A stretch of 6,416 bases of DNA, from the NCBI GenBank assembly GCA_022600255.1, contig JAHZKU010000110.1, positions 1 through 6,416 on the forward strand, written 5' to 3'. Position numbers and translations under genes: made by a program. The notes under the pieces are model-generated. The model made no database searches, was not told the origin of the DNA, and saw only the letters and a program-made list of their open reading frames with translations. Shown piece after piece: positions 1-5,752 of this stretch (its first letter is position 1; every line of letters begins with the position of its first letter). The DNA is from Actinomycetes bacterium (lineage in GTDB: Bacteria > Actinomycetota > Actinomycetes > S36-B12 > GCA-2699445).

Positions 1-250
1 AGTTCGATGTGCGAAGCCAAAAATCGACGGTCGGCAAGCAGTCTGATTGAACCGGGGCTGTCCCAGAGCGACCTGTCTGAGTCTGGATCTGCCTCCCTCG
101 GATCTGGCCGCCGTTGTTTCCGGAGTGACGGGACATCCGAGTGGACTGCTGGTTTGGGTTCTCCGAGGCTCAGTGGCCCTGCGTCGACGTGGCTGGCGGA
201 GATTACGACTCCCGGCAGGGCCGATTAGGCCGTGTATCAGGCCAAGAAAG

Positions 251-285
251 CCGGGAGACCACCGTTGTGAGGCCGGTCTCACCGG
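251..285 (+). terminator. GC-rich hairpin, possible terminator of an upstream gene
   Basis: CCGG (251-254) and GAGACC (255-260) pair with GGTCTC (275-280) and CCGG (282-285). This gives ten base pairs with one bulged A at 281 and a 14-base loop. The sequence after it (ATTTGGG) has only a short T run, so this is a weak intrinsic terminator at best. It would suit a gene ending in the first 230 bases, but no such gene is established. Confidence 0.25.
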
Positions 286-403
286 ATTTGGGTGATCGAG
301 TCGACTAGCTGGCATCATCGAAGCGCACGTCAAGGCCCGCAGTCGACTAGGTTTTGGTGTTAAGCCCTAGGGTTGCTCGAGCCCTCGTGCGAGGAACACG
401 GTC

Positions 404-408
404 AGGAG
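404..408 (+). promoter_or_regulatory. Ribosome binding site that sets the hydrolase start
   Basis: AGGAG lies eight bases upstream of the ATG at 417. An in-frame TTG at 354 would add 21 residues, but it has no comparable Shine-Dalgarno sequence and the added residues match no part of the hydrolase fold. The ATG is therefore preferred. Confidence 0.7.
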
Positions 409-416
409 TGAGCCGC

Positions 417-1352
417 ATGCCGAATCACGACATCGCTGGAGAACGCTGGCGTATCTCTGAGGTGTGCCTGCAAGACGGCCGCACGGTGGGTCTGGCTGAG
501 TTCGGCCCAGTGTCTGGCTTCCCCATTTTTTGGTTTCATGGCACTCCCGGGGCGCGGAGGCAGGTTCCGGCACAGGCGATGGACCACGCCGACCGTGTCG
601 GAGCTCGCATCATTGGGGTGGACCGCCCCGGCATTGGTGGGTCCAGCAACCACCACTTGGACCGGGTCATTAACTACGCGGACGACATCGCCGAGGTGGC
701 CAGCGCGTTGCACATCGACCGCTTCGGGTTGATCGGGTTGTCGGGAGGCGGCCCGTATGTCTTGGCCGTTTGTGCCGCGATGCCGGACCAGGTAGCCGCC
801 GCGGCCGTTCTTGGTGGTGTCGCGCAAAGTGCTGGGCCGGAGAAGGCGACGGGCGGCCCAGTGCCGCTACTGCGGCCATTCACCAAACTCCTTGTCCGAG
901 CGCGGGAACCGTTGGCCGTTGGCGCCACCGCAGCGATCAAGCTCGCGACGCCAGCAGCAGACTTCGTGTTTGACCTCTACATGAAGTTCGGCCCCAAGTC
1001 GGACCGCGACTTCTTGGCCCGGCCCGAGATGCGCGAGATGTTCCTCGTCGATCTGTTGGCGGCGAGTCAGGTGTCGTTCCGAGCGATCATTTACGACGCG
1101 GTGCTGTTCAGCCGATGGTGGGGATTTGACGTCAGCGATGTGGCGACGCCGGTGTACTTCTGGCACGGCGACTCGGATCTGATTGTGCCGTTGAGCCATG
1201 GTGAACAGTTGGCCGACTTGGTGCCGAACTCTTGGCTCTCGGTGATCCCGGGCCAAGGCCACCTGGCAATGCTGGACGCCGCCGAGGACGCCATCGATGT
1301 GATCATGACCTACGCGACGGCTCCGCCAAACTCTGCTGGCAGTCGTAGATGA
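417..1352 (+). CDS. Alpha/beta-hydrolase fold protein
   Basis: Predicted 311-residue cytoplasmic hydrolase of the alpha/beta-hydrolase superfamily, with no signal peptide seen. The core signatures occur in the expected order: an oxyanion-hole HGTPG at residues 41-45, then a DRPGIGGS segment at 69-76. The nucleophile elbow GLSGG (107-111) places the catalytic serine at S109. HGDSDLIVP (250-258) carries the likely catalytic acid D254 (D252 is the alternative), and GQGH (279-282) carries the catalytic histidine H282. Length is normal for a single-domain hydrolase; residues about 140-235 form the variable lid region. The family includes esterases, epoxide hydrolases, haloperoxidase-like enzymes and C-C bond hydrolases, and the motifs do not separate these, so the substrate is unknown. 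The gene stands alone: 367 bases separate it from the next gene on the same strand, and no shared operon is evident. The start rests on AGGAG at 404-408. Confidence 0.9.
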   Translation: MPNHDIAGERWRISEVCLQDGRTVGLAEFGPVSGFPIFWFHGTPGARRQVPAQAMDHADRVGARIIGVDRPGIGGSSNHHLDRVINYADDIAEVASALHIDRFGLIGLSGGGPYVLAVCAAMPDQVAAAAVLGGVAQSAGPEKATGGPVPLLRPFTKLLVRAREPLAVGATAAIKLATPAADFVFDLYMKFGPKSDRDFLARPEMREMFLVDLLAASQVSFRAIIYDAVLFSRWWGFDVSDVATPVYFWHGDSDLIVPLSHGEQLADLVPNSWLSVIPGQGHLAMLDAAEDAIDVIMTYATAPPNSAGSRR

Positions 1353-1719
1353 GGCAGCCCCCTGCACCCTCCGGCCAGTCGAGCCCTGGCGAGTAGCAGC
1401 GTAGCGCCGTGCAGCAGTGGTGGCTTCGCGCCGTCCACGACTGTCGCCCCGACGTCGTTGGGAATGTCGCGGTAATGGGCCGTCCTTTCTGCCAACGCAA
1501 CGCTAGTTGTCGCGCCGACCAGGTGGTTTGCCGCGCGCTCAACGGCGGTAAGCCGTGTACAGCGAAGGCCATGACGGGGTGCCGTATGCAACACAGAGCC
1601 CGGTTTGGGGGCCCTTGGTCTGGGGCAACACTAGGTCAGTCCACTCACGATCGCGTTGGTCGCCCCGCAGCCCCCTCTCGCGTGTTAGAACCGACGTAGG
1701 CAGGAAGGAACCGGAAAAC
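1353..1719. other. Intergenic stretch between hydrolase and oxygenase genes
   Basis: These 367 bases hold no gene I can support. Only weak hairpins follow the hydrolase stop, for example GCCAG (1374-1378) with CTGGC (1386-1390), so no clear terminator is visible. A reverse-strand reading frame (GTG at 1594 to TAG at 1310) has plausible-looking codon use but lacks a Shine-Dalgarno sequence and known motifs, and it runs into the end of the hydrolase gene. The promoter of the downstream oxygenase gene should lie here. A TGTTAGAAC element at 1683-1691 resembles an extended -10 site, but no matching -35 was found. Confidence 0.5.
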
Positions 1720-2526
1720 ATGAGCGACTACATCAAGCTACCGATTTTCGACAAGACCGGATACGTGGTCTTGGACTCGTACGATCAATCCCAAGACCCG
1801 CAGGAATGGCTGGACATCGAGTACGTGGACTGGAAGTCCTCCGGAGACACGCGGTTCGCGCCGCTGGCCAGCGCCTATGGTGACCTGGAATGTGACGGTT
1901 TCTGGAACCATGACCCGGCCAAGACGGACAAGGATGGCATGTGGGTTCCCAAGAACGTGGAGTTGGCTCCCAAGTTGGTTGAGCGCGCCAAGGAGGCCGG
2001 TGCCAACATTGGGCGGTGCCGAGTGATCGAGTTGCAGCCCAACACCTATGGCGAGGCCATCTACAACTTGCATCGGGACGACAACAACCGCTTGAACCCG
2101 GAGGGCACTGGCTGGATTGTCCGGGCATTTTTTAACCTCACTGACGACCCCGATTCCGTGATGATTCTGCGCGAGGACAAGGACGACCCCGCAACAGAAA
2201 CACGCGTGCCGCTGGGTGTGGGCACACAAGCGGTGATTGATACGCAGCGTCTTTGGCACGCTGTTTGGCATCCGGGCGACAAGCCGCGCTACTGCTTGAT
2301 CACTTCCTACACGTCTGGGCCCGAACTAGATGAGTACCTCACGGCCAAGAACGCGGTTGATTTCGTTGAGTCGATGCCCATGACCGACGAAGAGATCGCC
2401 GCAGGTGAAGCGGTGGCGCAAGGCAAGCGTGATGCTCGAGAAGCGGCGCTTAGGGCCCGCGGCGAGGATCCTCGCTTTGGTGATGGCTCGCTGAAGGTCA
2501 TGGAAGAGGAGATGTCTGAGGCGTAG
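1720..2526 (+). CDS. Putative Fe(II)/2-oxoglutarate-dependent oxygenase
   Basis: Predicted 268-residue soluble protein with the facial-triad pattern of the cupin-fold 2-oxoglutarate oxygenases. LHRDD gives H118-x-D120, RLWH supplies the distal H180, and R190, ten residues further on in PRYCLITSY, is placed to bind the 2-oxoglutarate carboxylate. Strand-like segments between these (WIVRAFFNL at 132-140, VMILRED at 147-153, TQAVIDTQ at 169-176) fit the double-stranded beta helix. Such enzymes typically hydroxylate or otherwise oxidise a substrate using O2 and 2-oxoglutarate; the substrate here cannot be read from sequence. The N-terminal half (DSYDQS, LASAYGD, HDPAKTD) is acidic and aromatic, and residues about 205-268 form a charged, probably helical tail. 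The ATG at 1720 has AGGAAGGA at 1702-1709, ten bases upstream, which beats the longer in-frame start at 1555. The gene is monocistronic by position, with a strong hairpin after its stop. I do not recognise a named family member. Confidence 0.78.
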   Translation: MSDYIKLPIFDKTGYVVLDSYDQSQDPQEWLDIEYVDWKSSGDTRFAPLASAYGDLECDGFWNHDPAKTDKDGMWVPKNVELAPKLVERAKEAGANIGRCRVIELQPNTYGEAIYNLHRDDNNRLNPEGTGWIVRAFFNLTDDPDSVMILREDKDDPATETRVPLGVGTQAVIDTQRLWHAVWHPGDKPRYCLITSYTSGPELDEYLTAKNAVDFVESMPMTDEEIAAGEAVAQGKRDAREAALRARGEDPRFGDGSLKVMEEEMSEA

Positions 2527-2547
2527 CACCAGGTTTCCCGAAATCGC

Positions 2548-2581
2548 CAACTGCCCCGGCCAATCTTGGCCGGGGCAGTTG
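2548..2581 (+). terminator. Strong intrinsic-type terminator after the oxygenase gene
   Basis: A perfect 15-bp stem (2548-2562 with 2567-2581) closes a four-base ATCT loop. Its core is a GC-rich CTGCCCCGGCC arm. It begins 21 bases after the oxygenase stop codon. The downstream side (CTGTTCGTC) lacks a long T run, as is common in high-GC bacteria. It should separate transcription of the oxygenase gene from that of the ABC-F gene. Confidence 0.8.
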
Positions 2582-2756
2582 CTGTTCGTCGCAATGTTGT
2601 CGAGTCCGTCGAGGCGGGCAGCGTTCGACCACTCGTGAGTTCGCAGGCCAGTTGTATGCAAGTCATTCGCTTCGCCTGCCGGCGCGGGACTTGCCGCGAA
2701 CCGGCTTGCACGCGCTTCGATTCGGGCTGTGGGGCAATGTCTGAGAGGCTGGTTGT

Positions 2757-4535
2757 GTGGCTGGCTCAAACCTAATCAACCTCAACAACGTACGCGTTGC
2801 CTTTGGGGCGGCCCCCGTACTCGACGATGTTTCGTTGGGGGTCCAAGCTGGGCAACGGATCGGAATCGTTGGGCGTAATGGCGCCGGAAAAAGTACGCTG
2901 CTCCGCCTGTTTGTGGGCGATCAGAGCCCCGATTCCGGGCGAGTCACCCGCACGGGGGGTCTTCGTGTCGGCCACATGGCCCAGGCCGAGAGCTTCGACA
3001 CCAGCGTGACCGTGCGCGAGCATGTGCTCGGAGATGCTGAGGAGCATGAGTGGGCCAGCGACGCCGCGGCCCGCTCCCTACTTACAGCACTGCTGGGCGG
3101 ACTGGGCGACACGGGTTTGGACCGGGTGCTGAACACCCTGTCGGGTGGCGAACTGCGCCGGGTCGAGTTGGCCCGACTGCTGCTCTCAGACCTCGACCTC
3201 CTAGTGTTGGACGAGCCGACCAACCATCTGGATATGACCGCCATCGCATGGCTGGCGAACTACCTCAAGCAGCGCAAATCGCTGGCCGTTGTTGTTGTCA
3301 CGCACGACCGGTGGTTATTGGACGAGCTGGCCGAGGAAACCTGGGAGGTCGCCGGTGGCGCCGTTCACCAATACGACGGCGGGTACTCGGCCTACGTCTT
3401 GGCGCGTGCCGAACGGGAGCGACAAGCGGCCACGGAGGCCAACAAGCGCAATCAGTTGGTGCGAAAGGAATTGGCCTGGTTGCGTCGCGGGCCGCCGGCC
3501 CGCACATCCAAACCCAAGTTCCGGATCGACCTAGCGAACGAGCTGATTCAAAACGAACCACCGGCACGCAGCAGCGCCGACCTGCTTGCTTTTGCCAACT
3601 CACGCCTCGGCAAACAAGTCTGGGAGACACACGACATTTCGCTGAAAGTTGGCGACAAACCAATCCTGAAACGCGTCAACTGGAATGTGGGTCCGGGGGC
3701 GCGGATCGCCATTCTCGGCGTGAATGGGGCTGGGAAAACGTCGCTTGTGCGGATGATGCTGGGGGAGTTGAAGGCTGACTCGGGAAAGCTGATTGCCGGC
3801 AAGACCATCAAGCCCGCGTATCTGTCGCAGCGACTCGACGAACTGAACCCCAAGTGGCGGGTGATTGAGGCGGTGGAAGACGTCGCGCTACGTGTGCAAA
3901 TCGCGAAGGGTCGCGAACTCTCCGCGTCGCAATTGTGTGAACGACTGGGCTTTGGCCCCGATGCGCAATGGACGCCAGTGGGAGACCTGTCCGGTGGTGA
4001 GAAGCGCCGCCTGCAGCTCACCCGGCTACTGATGACCGAACCCAACGTGCTGGTCCTTGATGAGCCGACGAACGACTTCGATGTCGAGACGCTGACATCG
4101 CTGGAGGACTTGTTGGACTCCTTTGGCGGGACGTTAATGGTCGTTACACACGACCGCTACTTTGCTGAGCGCGTCTGTGATGACTACGTGGCGCTGTTGG
4201 GAGATGGAAAACTGCGGGAGTTGCCCAGCGGTGTGGGTGAGTATTTGACCCTCGTGAGCGCACAAGATCAGACCGCTTCGCCAGGTGGAAAACCCGCGTC
4301 ACAAGGGCCGTCCAAATCGGCCGATGAGCGCGCGTTGCGCAAAAAAATGGCGCGCGCGGAGAATACGATCCGTAAGGCTGATGCGGTCGCAGTCGCTCTA
4401 CACGACCGAATTGCGCAGAGCGCCACGGACTACACGCTCGTCGCAGAGCTGAATGCCGAACTCACGGCCTTGAACGCAAAGAAGGAAGCCGCGGAAGAAG
4501 ACTGGTTTGCCTGCGCGGAAGAACTGGGGGTCTAG
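2757..4535 (+). CDS. ABC-F family ATPase, Uup-like (Rv1473-like)
   Basis: Predicted 592-residue soluble protein with two ABC ATPase domains and no membrane segments, the layout of ABC-F proteins that act on ribosomes rather than as transporters. Domain 1: Walker A GRNGAGKST (39-47), signature LSGGE (128-132), Walker B LLVLDEP (148-154), switch histidine H183. Domain 2: Walker A GVNGAGKTS (321-329), LSGGE (411-415), VLVLDEP (431-437), switch histidine H465. Between them, residues about 205-285 form the helical linker that reaches the P-site tRNA; it contains the basic WLRRGPPARTSKPKFR segment typical of actinobacterial Uup-like proteins. Residues about 522-592 are a charged coiled-coil hairpin like the Uup C-terminal domain. 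The linker is not obviously lengthened, which favours a housekeeping translation role over antibiotic resistance, though resistance is not excluded. The GTG start has GAGAGG at 2743-2748, eight bases upstream. The domain 2 D-loop reads NDFD instead of the usual NDLD. Confidence 0.93.
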   Translation: MAGSNLINLNNVRVAFGAAPVLDDVSLGVQAGQRIGIVGRNGAGKSTLLRLFVGDQSPDSGRVTRTGGLRVGHMAQAESFDTSVTVREHVLGDAEEHEWASDAAARSLLTALLGGLGDTGLDRVLNTLSGGELRRVELARLLLSDLDLLVLDEPTNHLDMTAIAWLANYLKQRKSLAVVVVTHDRWLLDELAEETWEVAGGAVHQYDGGYSAYVLARAERERQAATEANKRNQLVRKELAWLRRGPPARTSKPKFRIDLANELIQNEPPARSSADLLAFANSRLGKQVWETHDISLKVGDKPILKRVNWNVGPGARIAILGVNGAGKTSLVRMMLGELKADSGKLIAGKTIKPAYLSQRLDELNPKWRVIEAVEDVALRVQIAKGRELSASQLCERLGFGPDAQWTPVGDLSGGEKRRLQLTRLLMTEPNVLVLDEPTNDFDVETLTSLEDLLDSFGGTLMVVTHDRYFAERVCDDYVALLGDGKLRELPSGVGEYLTLVSAQDQTASPGGKPASQGPSKSADERALRKKMARAENTIRKADAVAVALHDRIAQSATDYTLVAELNAELTALNAKKEAAEEDWFACAEELGV

Positions 4536-4565
4536 CACCCTCGTCTCGCGCCGTTCTGGAAACCT

Positions 4566-4648
4566 GTTGGCAAAGCCGCGTTCGCGGTTGGGATCGGCTA
4601 GGGCTGCTCGATCGACTCCCAAAGAGGGCCAACGCACCGGCATCGGTG
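4566..4648 (+). other. Potentially structured 3' UTR segment or small RNA
   Basis: GTTGGC (4566-4571) can pair with GCCAAC (4628-4633), enclosing two further hairpins. The first is CCGC-GTTC-GCGG (4576-4587). The second is TTGGGA (4588-4593) paired with TCCCAA (4617-4622), with inner GATCG and CGATC arms as an alternative. A separate hairpin CACCG-GCAT-CGGTG (4635-4648) follows at once. Together they make a three-way junction plus one stem. This was read by eye; GC-rich DNA forms such pairings easily, so function is unproven. Confidence 0.25.
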
Positions 4649-4742
4649 TGGGCTGAAGAGGTCTTCCGGAATGACTAGCCCACGGCGGCCGACCTAGTCG
4701 ACAGTTCCATCTCCAGAACACGTAGATTTCCGCGCTTTCACA

Positions 4743-4767
4743 CATTAGGCCCAGGCACGGCCTAGTG
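4743..4767. terminator. Nine-bp hairpin, possible terminator
   Basis: CATTAGGCC (4743-4751) pairs with GGCCTAGTG (4759-4767) around a seven-base loop, with one T-G wobble on the forward strand. It lies about 210 bases past the ABC-F stop and upstream of the SHOCT terminator, so it could stop forward transcription. There is no T tract on either side. Confidence 0.3.
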
Positions 4768-4804
4768 AGATCACAGCAATCGTTGCACCAAGACCCTCAC
4801 ATGA

Positions 4805-4842
4805 GAAAGGCTCGAATCGCCTTGTGACGATCCGAGCCTTTC
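4805..4842 (-). terminator. Terminator of the SHOCT-protein gene
   Basis: Arms 4805-4819 and 4828-4842 form a 15-bp stem with an eight-base loop. Read on the reverse strand, every position pairs, one as a G-U wobble; on the forward strand that position is an A-C mismatch, so the hairpin is better formed in the reverse transcript. It starts 17 bases after the SHOCT stop codon. The end of the stem is CCTTTC but no long T run follows. It may also block read-through from the convergent ABC-F gene. Confidence 0.7.
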
Positions 4843-4859
4843 GCACTGCTGTTCGCTGA

Positions 4860-5240
4860 TTAGGCGAGGGCCTTGGCCTTCAGCTTCTCGAACTCAGCGT
4901 CGTCGATGACGCCTTGCTCGTGCAACTGCTTGGCCTTGGCGATCTGCTCGGCCGGATCCTGCTGCGACACCACACTTTGGATGTATTGATCCTGGGCCTT
5001 CTTCATCTCTTGGGCCTCGGCCATGGCACGCTCTTGCATGCTGCCACCACGCGCGATCAGGTAGATCAAGGCGGTCAGGATCGGGAAGATGATCAGCGCG
5101 AGCACCCAAACGGCCTTCCACCAGCCGTTGAGGCTCTTGTCGCGGAACAGGTCGGTGAGGATGAAGAACAACAACATCAAATAGGCGACGAAGAAGAAGA
5201 TCGTCAGCATTGTCAAGAACAGGTTTCCGAAGGTTTCCAT
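4860..5240 (-). CDS. Small membrane protein with PLDc_N-like helices and SHOCT tail
   Basis: Predicted 126-residue protein. Two hydrophobic helices are visible, at about residues 7-29 and 42-64, joined by a short loop with FRDKSLNGWWK. That pattern, with a tryptophan pair before the second helix and a PILTALIYLIARG end, resembles the phospholipase D N-terminal (PLDc_N) membrane segment found in many actinobacterial small proteins. A polar linker rich in Q, E, A and K (68-95) follows. The C-terminus (about 97-126) reads AEQIAKAKQLHEQGVIDDAEFEKLKAKAL, which is broken here only as a SHOCT domain: a short helical pair with the G-V-I-x-x-x-E-F core, common at protein ends and thought to mediate oligomerisation. 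No catalytic residues are seen, so the role is unknown. The ATG at 5240 is preceded by GAGGAG (5245-5250 on the reverse strand) with a four-base spacer. A longer in-frame start at 5555 is unlikely, as the extra residues are not protein-like. Confidence 0.85.
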   Translation of the reverse strand: METFGNLFLTMLTIFFFVAYLMLLFFILTDLFRDKSLNGWWKAVWVLALIIFPILTALIYLIARGGSMQERAMAEAQEMKKAQDQYIQSVVSQQDPAEQIAKAKQLHEQGVIDDAEFEKLKAKALA

Positions 5241-5305
5241 ACTTCTCCTCTGCGGCTCAGCCGCTATCAGTGCGAACGTCGGCAAGTCCAAGGTCCGCGG
5301 GGCCG

Positions 5306-5334
5306 CATATAGACCACCCCGGCCCATTGGTCGA
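5306..5334 (-). promoter_or_regulatory. Candidate promoter of the SHOCT-protein gene
   Basis: Read on the reverse strand, TCGACC (5334-5329) and TATATG (5311-5306) are separated by exactly 17 bases and each match four of six consensus positions. Transcription would begin near 5299 and leave a leader of about 60 bases. The leader contains GCGGCT-C-AGCCGC (5252-5264) just upstream of the ribosome binding site, which could form a small hairpin. Confidence 0.35.
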
Positions 5335-5439
5335 TTCCGTTCGGATTCCAGCCAGACGCTAGCCCGAAACTGGGTGAGGCACTCTGCCCCACCTCTCAGT
5401 GTCTGGCACTTGGCAGGAGTTACCAAACACACGCGGCTG

Positions 5440-5469
5440 TTCTGAGCGTGATTGTTACCACGCTCAGAA
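5440..5469. repeat. Perfect 11-bp inverted repeat, possible operator or hairpin
   Basis: TTCTGAGCGTG (5440-5450) and CACGCTCAGAA (5459-5469) are exact reverse complements around an eight-base spacer, ATTGTTAC. Neither side has a T run, and no gene end is nearby, so a terminator role is not favoured. Its place between divergent genes suits a regulator-binding dyad or an RNA hairpin. It lies about 200 bases from the SHOCT start and about 280 from the Rossmann-like gene start, far for a classical operator, so the role is open. Confidence 0.5.
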
Positions 5470-5702
5470 GCCCAGTCGCAGATCAAGGCCCAGACCGCGT
5501 GCCTTTCATCGGGGCTGGGGGGCTTCAGCGGCTCGACGGAAAGTGCGATACACACATTGGGTGGGATGATGCGCTAGCCGCGGTCGTGCTGCCATCGGTG
5601 GTTCCGGTGGTGCGCAGTCCAATGGCGGTCGCATCGATTGCTGCAGTCGTGATTGGCCGCCCCGGGGCGCGCGCGAGCGGACGCGGATAGCCAACTCTTG
5701 AG

Positions 5703-5711
5703 TGAGATAAT
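5703..5711 (+). promoter_or_regulatory. Extended -10 promoter of the Rossmann-like gene
   Basis: TGAGATAAT at 5703-5711 combines an extended TGN element with GATAAT, a five-of-six match to the -10 consensus, in otherwise GC-rich DNA. No good -35 is seen 16-18 bases upstream, which an extended -10 can tolerate. Transcription would begin near 5718, about 35 bases before the chosen GTG start. Confidence 0.45.
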
Positions 5712-5740
5712 GAAGCAGGGCTGGGAAGCCGCCAGCGATT

Positions 5741-5747
5741 GGGGTGA
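5741..5747 (+). promoter_or_regulatory. Ribosome binding site that sets the Rossmann-like start
   Basis: GGGGTGA resembles the GAGGTGA part of the Shine-Dalgarno consensus and lies five bases before a GTG at 5753. The earlier GTG at 5744 lies inside this element and has no comparable site upstream, so 5753 is preferred. The choice changes the protein by three residues. Confidence 0.5.
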
Positions 5748-5752
5748 TTCAC

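Larger units (their letters stand above)
1..416. other. Left-edge non-coding or unassigned stretch
   Basis: I see no gene I can defend here. The forward frame beginning at base 1 stays open to a TAG at 226-228, but its translation is serine- and arginine-rich, lacks recognisable motifs and has no clear ribosome binding site. The other two forward frames stop at 46 and 48, so the last few codons of a gene lying upstream of the window could end there; the sequence cannot decide. A GC-rich hairpin lies at 251-285. The short sequence AGTCGACTAG is present at 341-350, and most of it (GTCGACTAG) also occurs near 300. No clear promoter for the following hydrolase gene was found. Confidence 0.5.
4536..4859. 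other. Convergent intergenic region rich in hairpins
   Basis: These 324 bases lie between the convergent ABC-F and SHOCT genes and hold no supportable gene. From left to right they contain a possible three-way-junction fold (4566-4633), a small hairpin (4635-4648), a 9-bp hairpin (4743-4767) and the terminator of the SHOCT gene (4805-4842). No T-rich terminator directly follows the ABC-F stop, so its transcript probably runs into this structured segment. Confidence 0.6.
5241..5752. other. Divergent intergenic region
   Basis: These 512 bases separate the reverse SHOCT gene from the forward Rossmann-like gene. They contain candidate promoters facing each way and one perfect inverted repeat (5440-5469). 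A forward reading frame at 5448-5690 codes for 80 residues with a hydrophobic, valine- and alanine-rich stretch. It begins inside the inverted repeat and lacks a good Shine-Dalgarno sequence, so I do not call it a gene. The stretch from about 5340 to 5430 shows nothing I recognise. Confidence 0.5.

Noticed and set aside
7..295. Two overlapping forward reading frames of 73 and 82 codons at the left edge.
   Set aside because: Both translations are low in information, rich in S, R and G, without motifs, and neither has a convincing ribosome binding site.
2705..2735. A CGCTTCGATTCGGGC segment resembling a tRNA T-loop.
   Set aside because: The flanking bases do not form the T stem and no acceptor, D or anticodon arms are present upstream.
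3050..3778. A 242-codon forward frame inside the ABC-F gene.
   Set aside because: It is an out-of-frame shadow of a gene whose ATPase motifs are complete in the other frame.
342..4702. The 11-base sequence GTCGACTAGGT at 342-352 recurs inverted at 4692-4702, both in intergenic DNA.
   Set aside because: Several inverted 11-base matches are expected by chance in 6.4 kb, and the flanks are unrelated, so this is not evidence for a mobile element or recombination site.
5448..5690. An 80-codon forward frame with a hydrophobic valine- and alanine-rich stretch.
   Set aside because: Its GTG start lies inside the 11-bp inverted repeat, there is no Shine-Dalgarno sequence, and no family is recognised. 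It overlaps nothing real but is best left uncalled.
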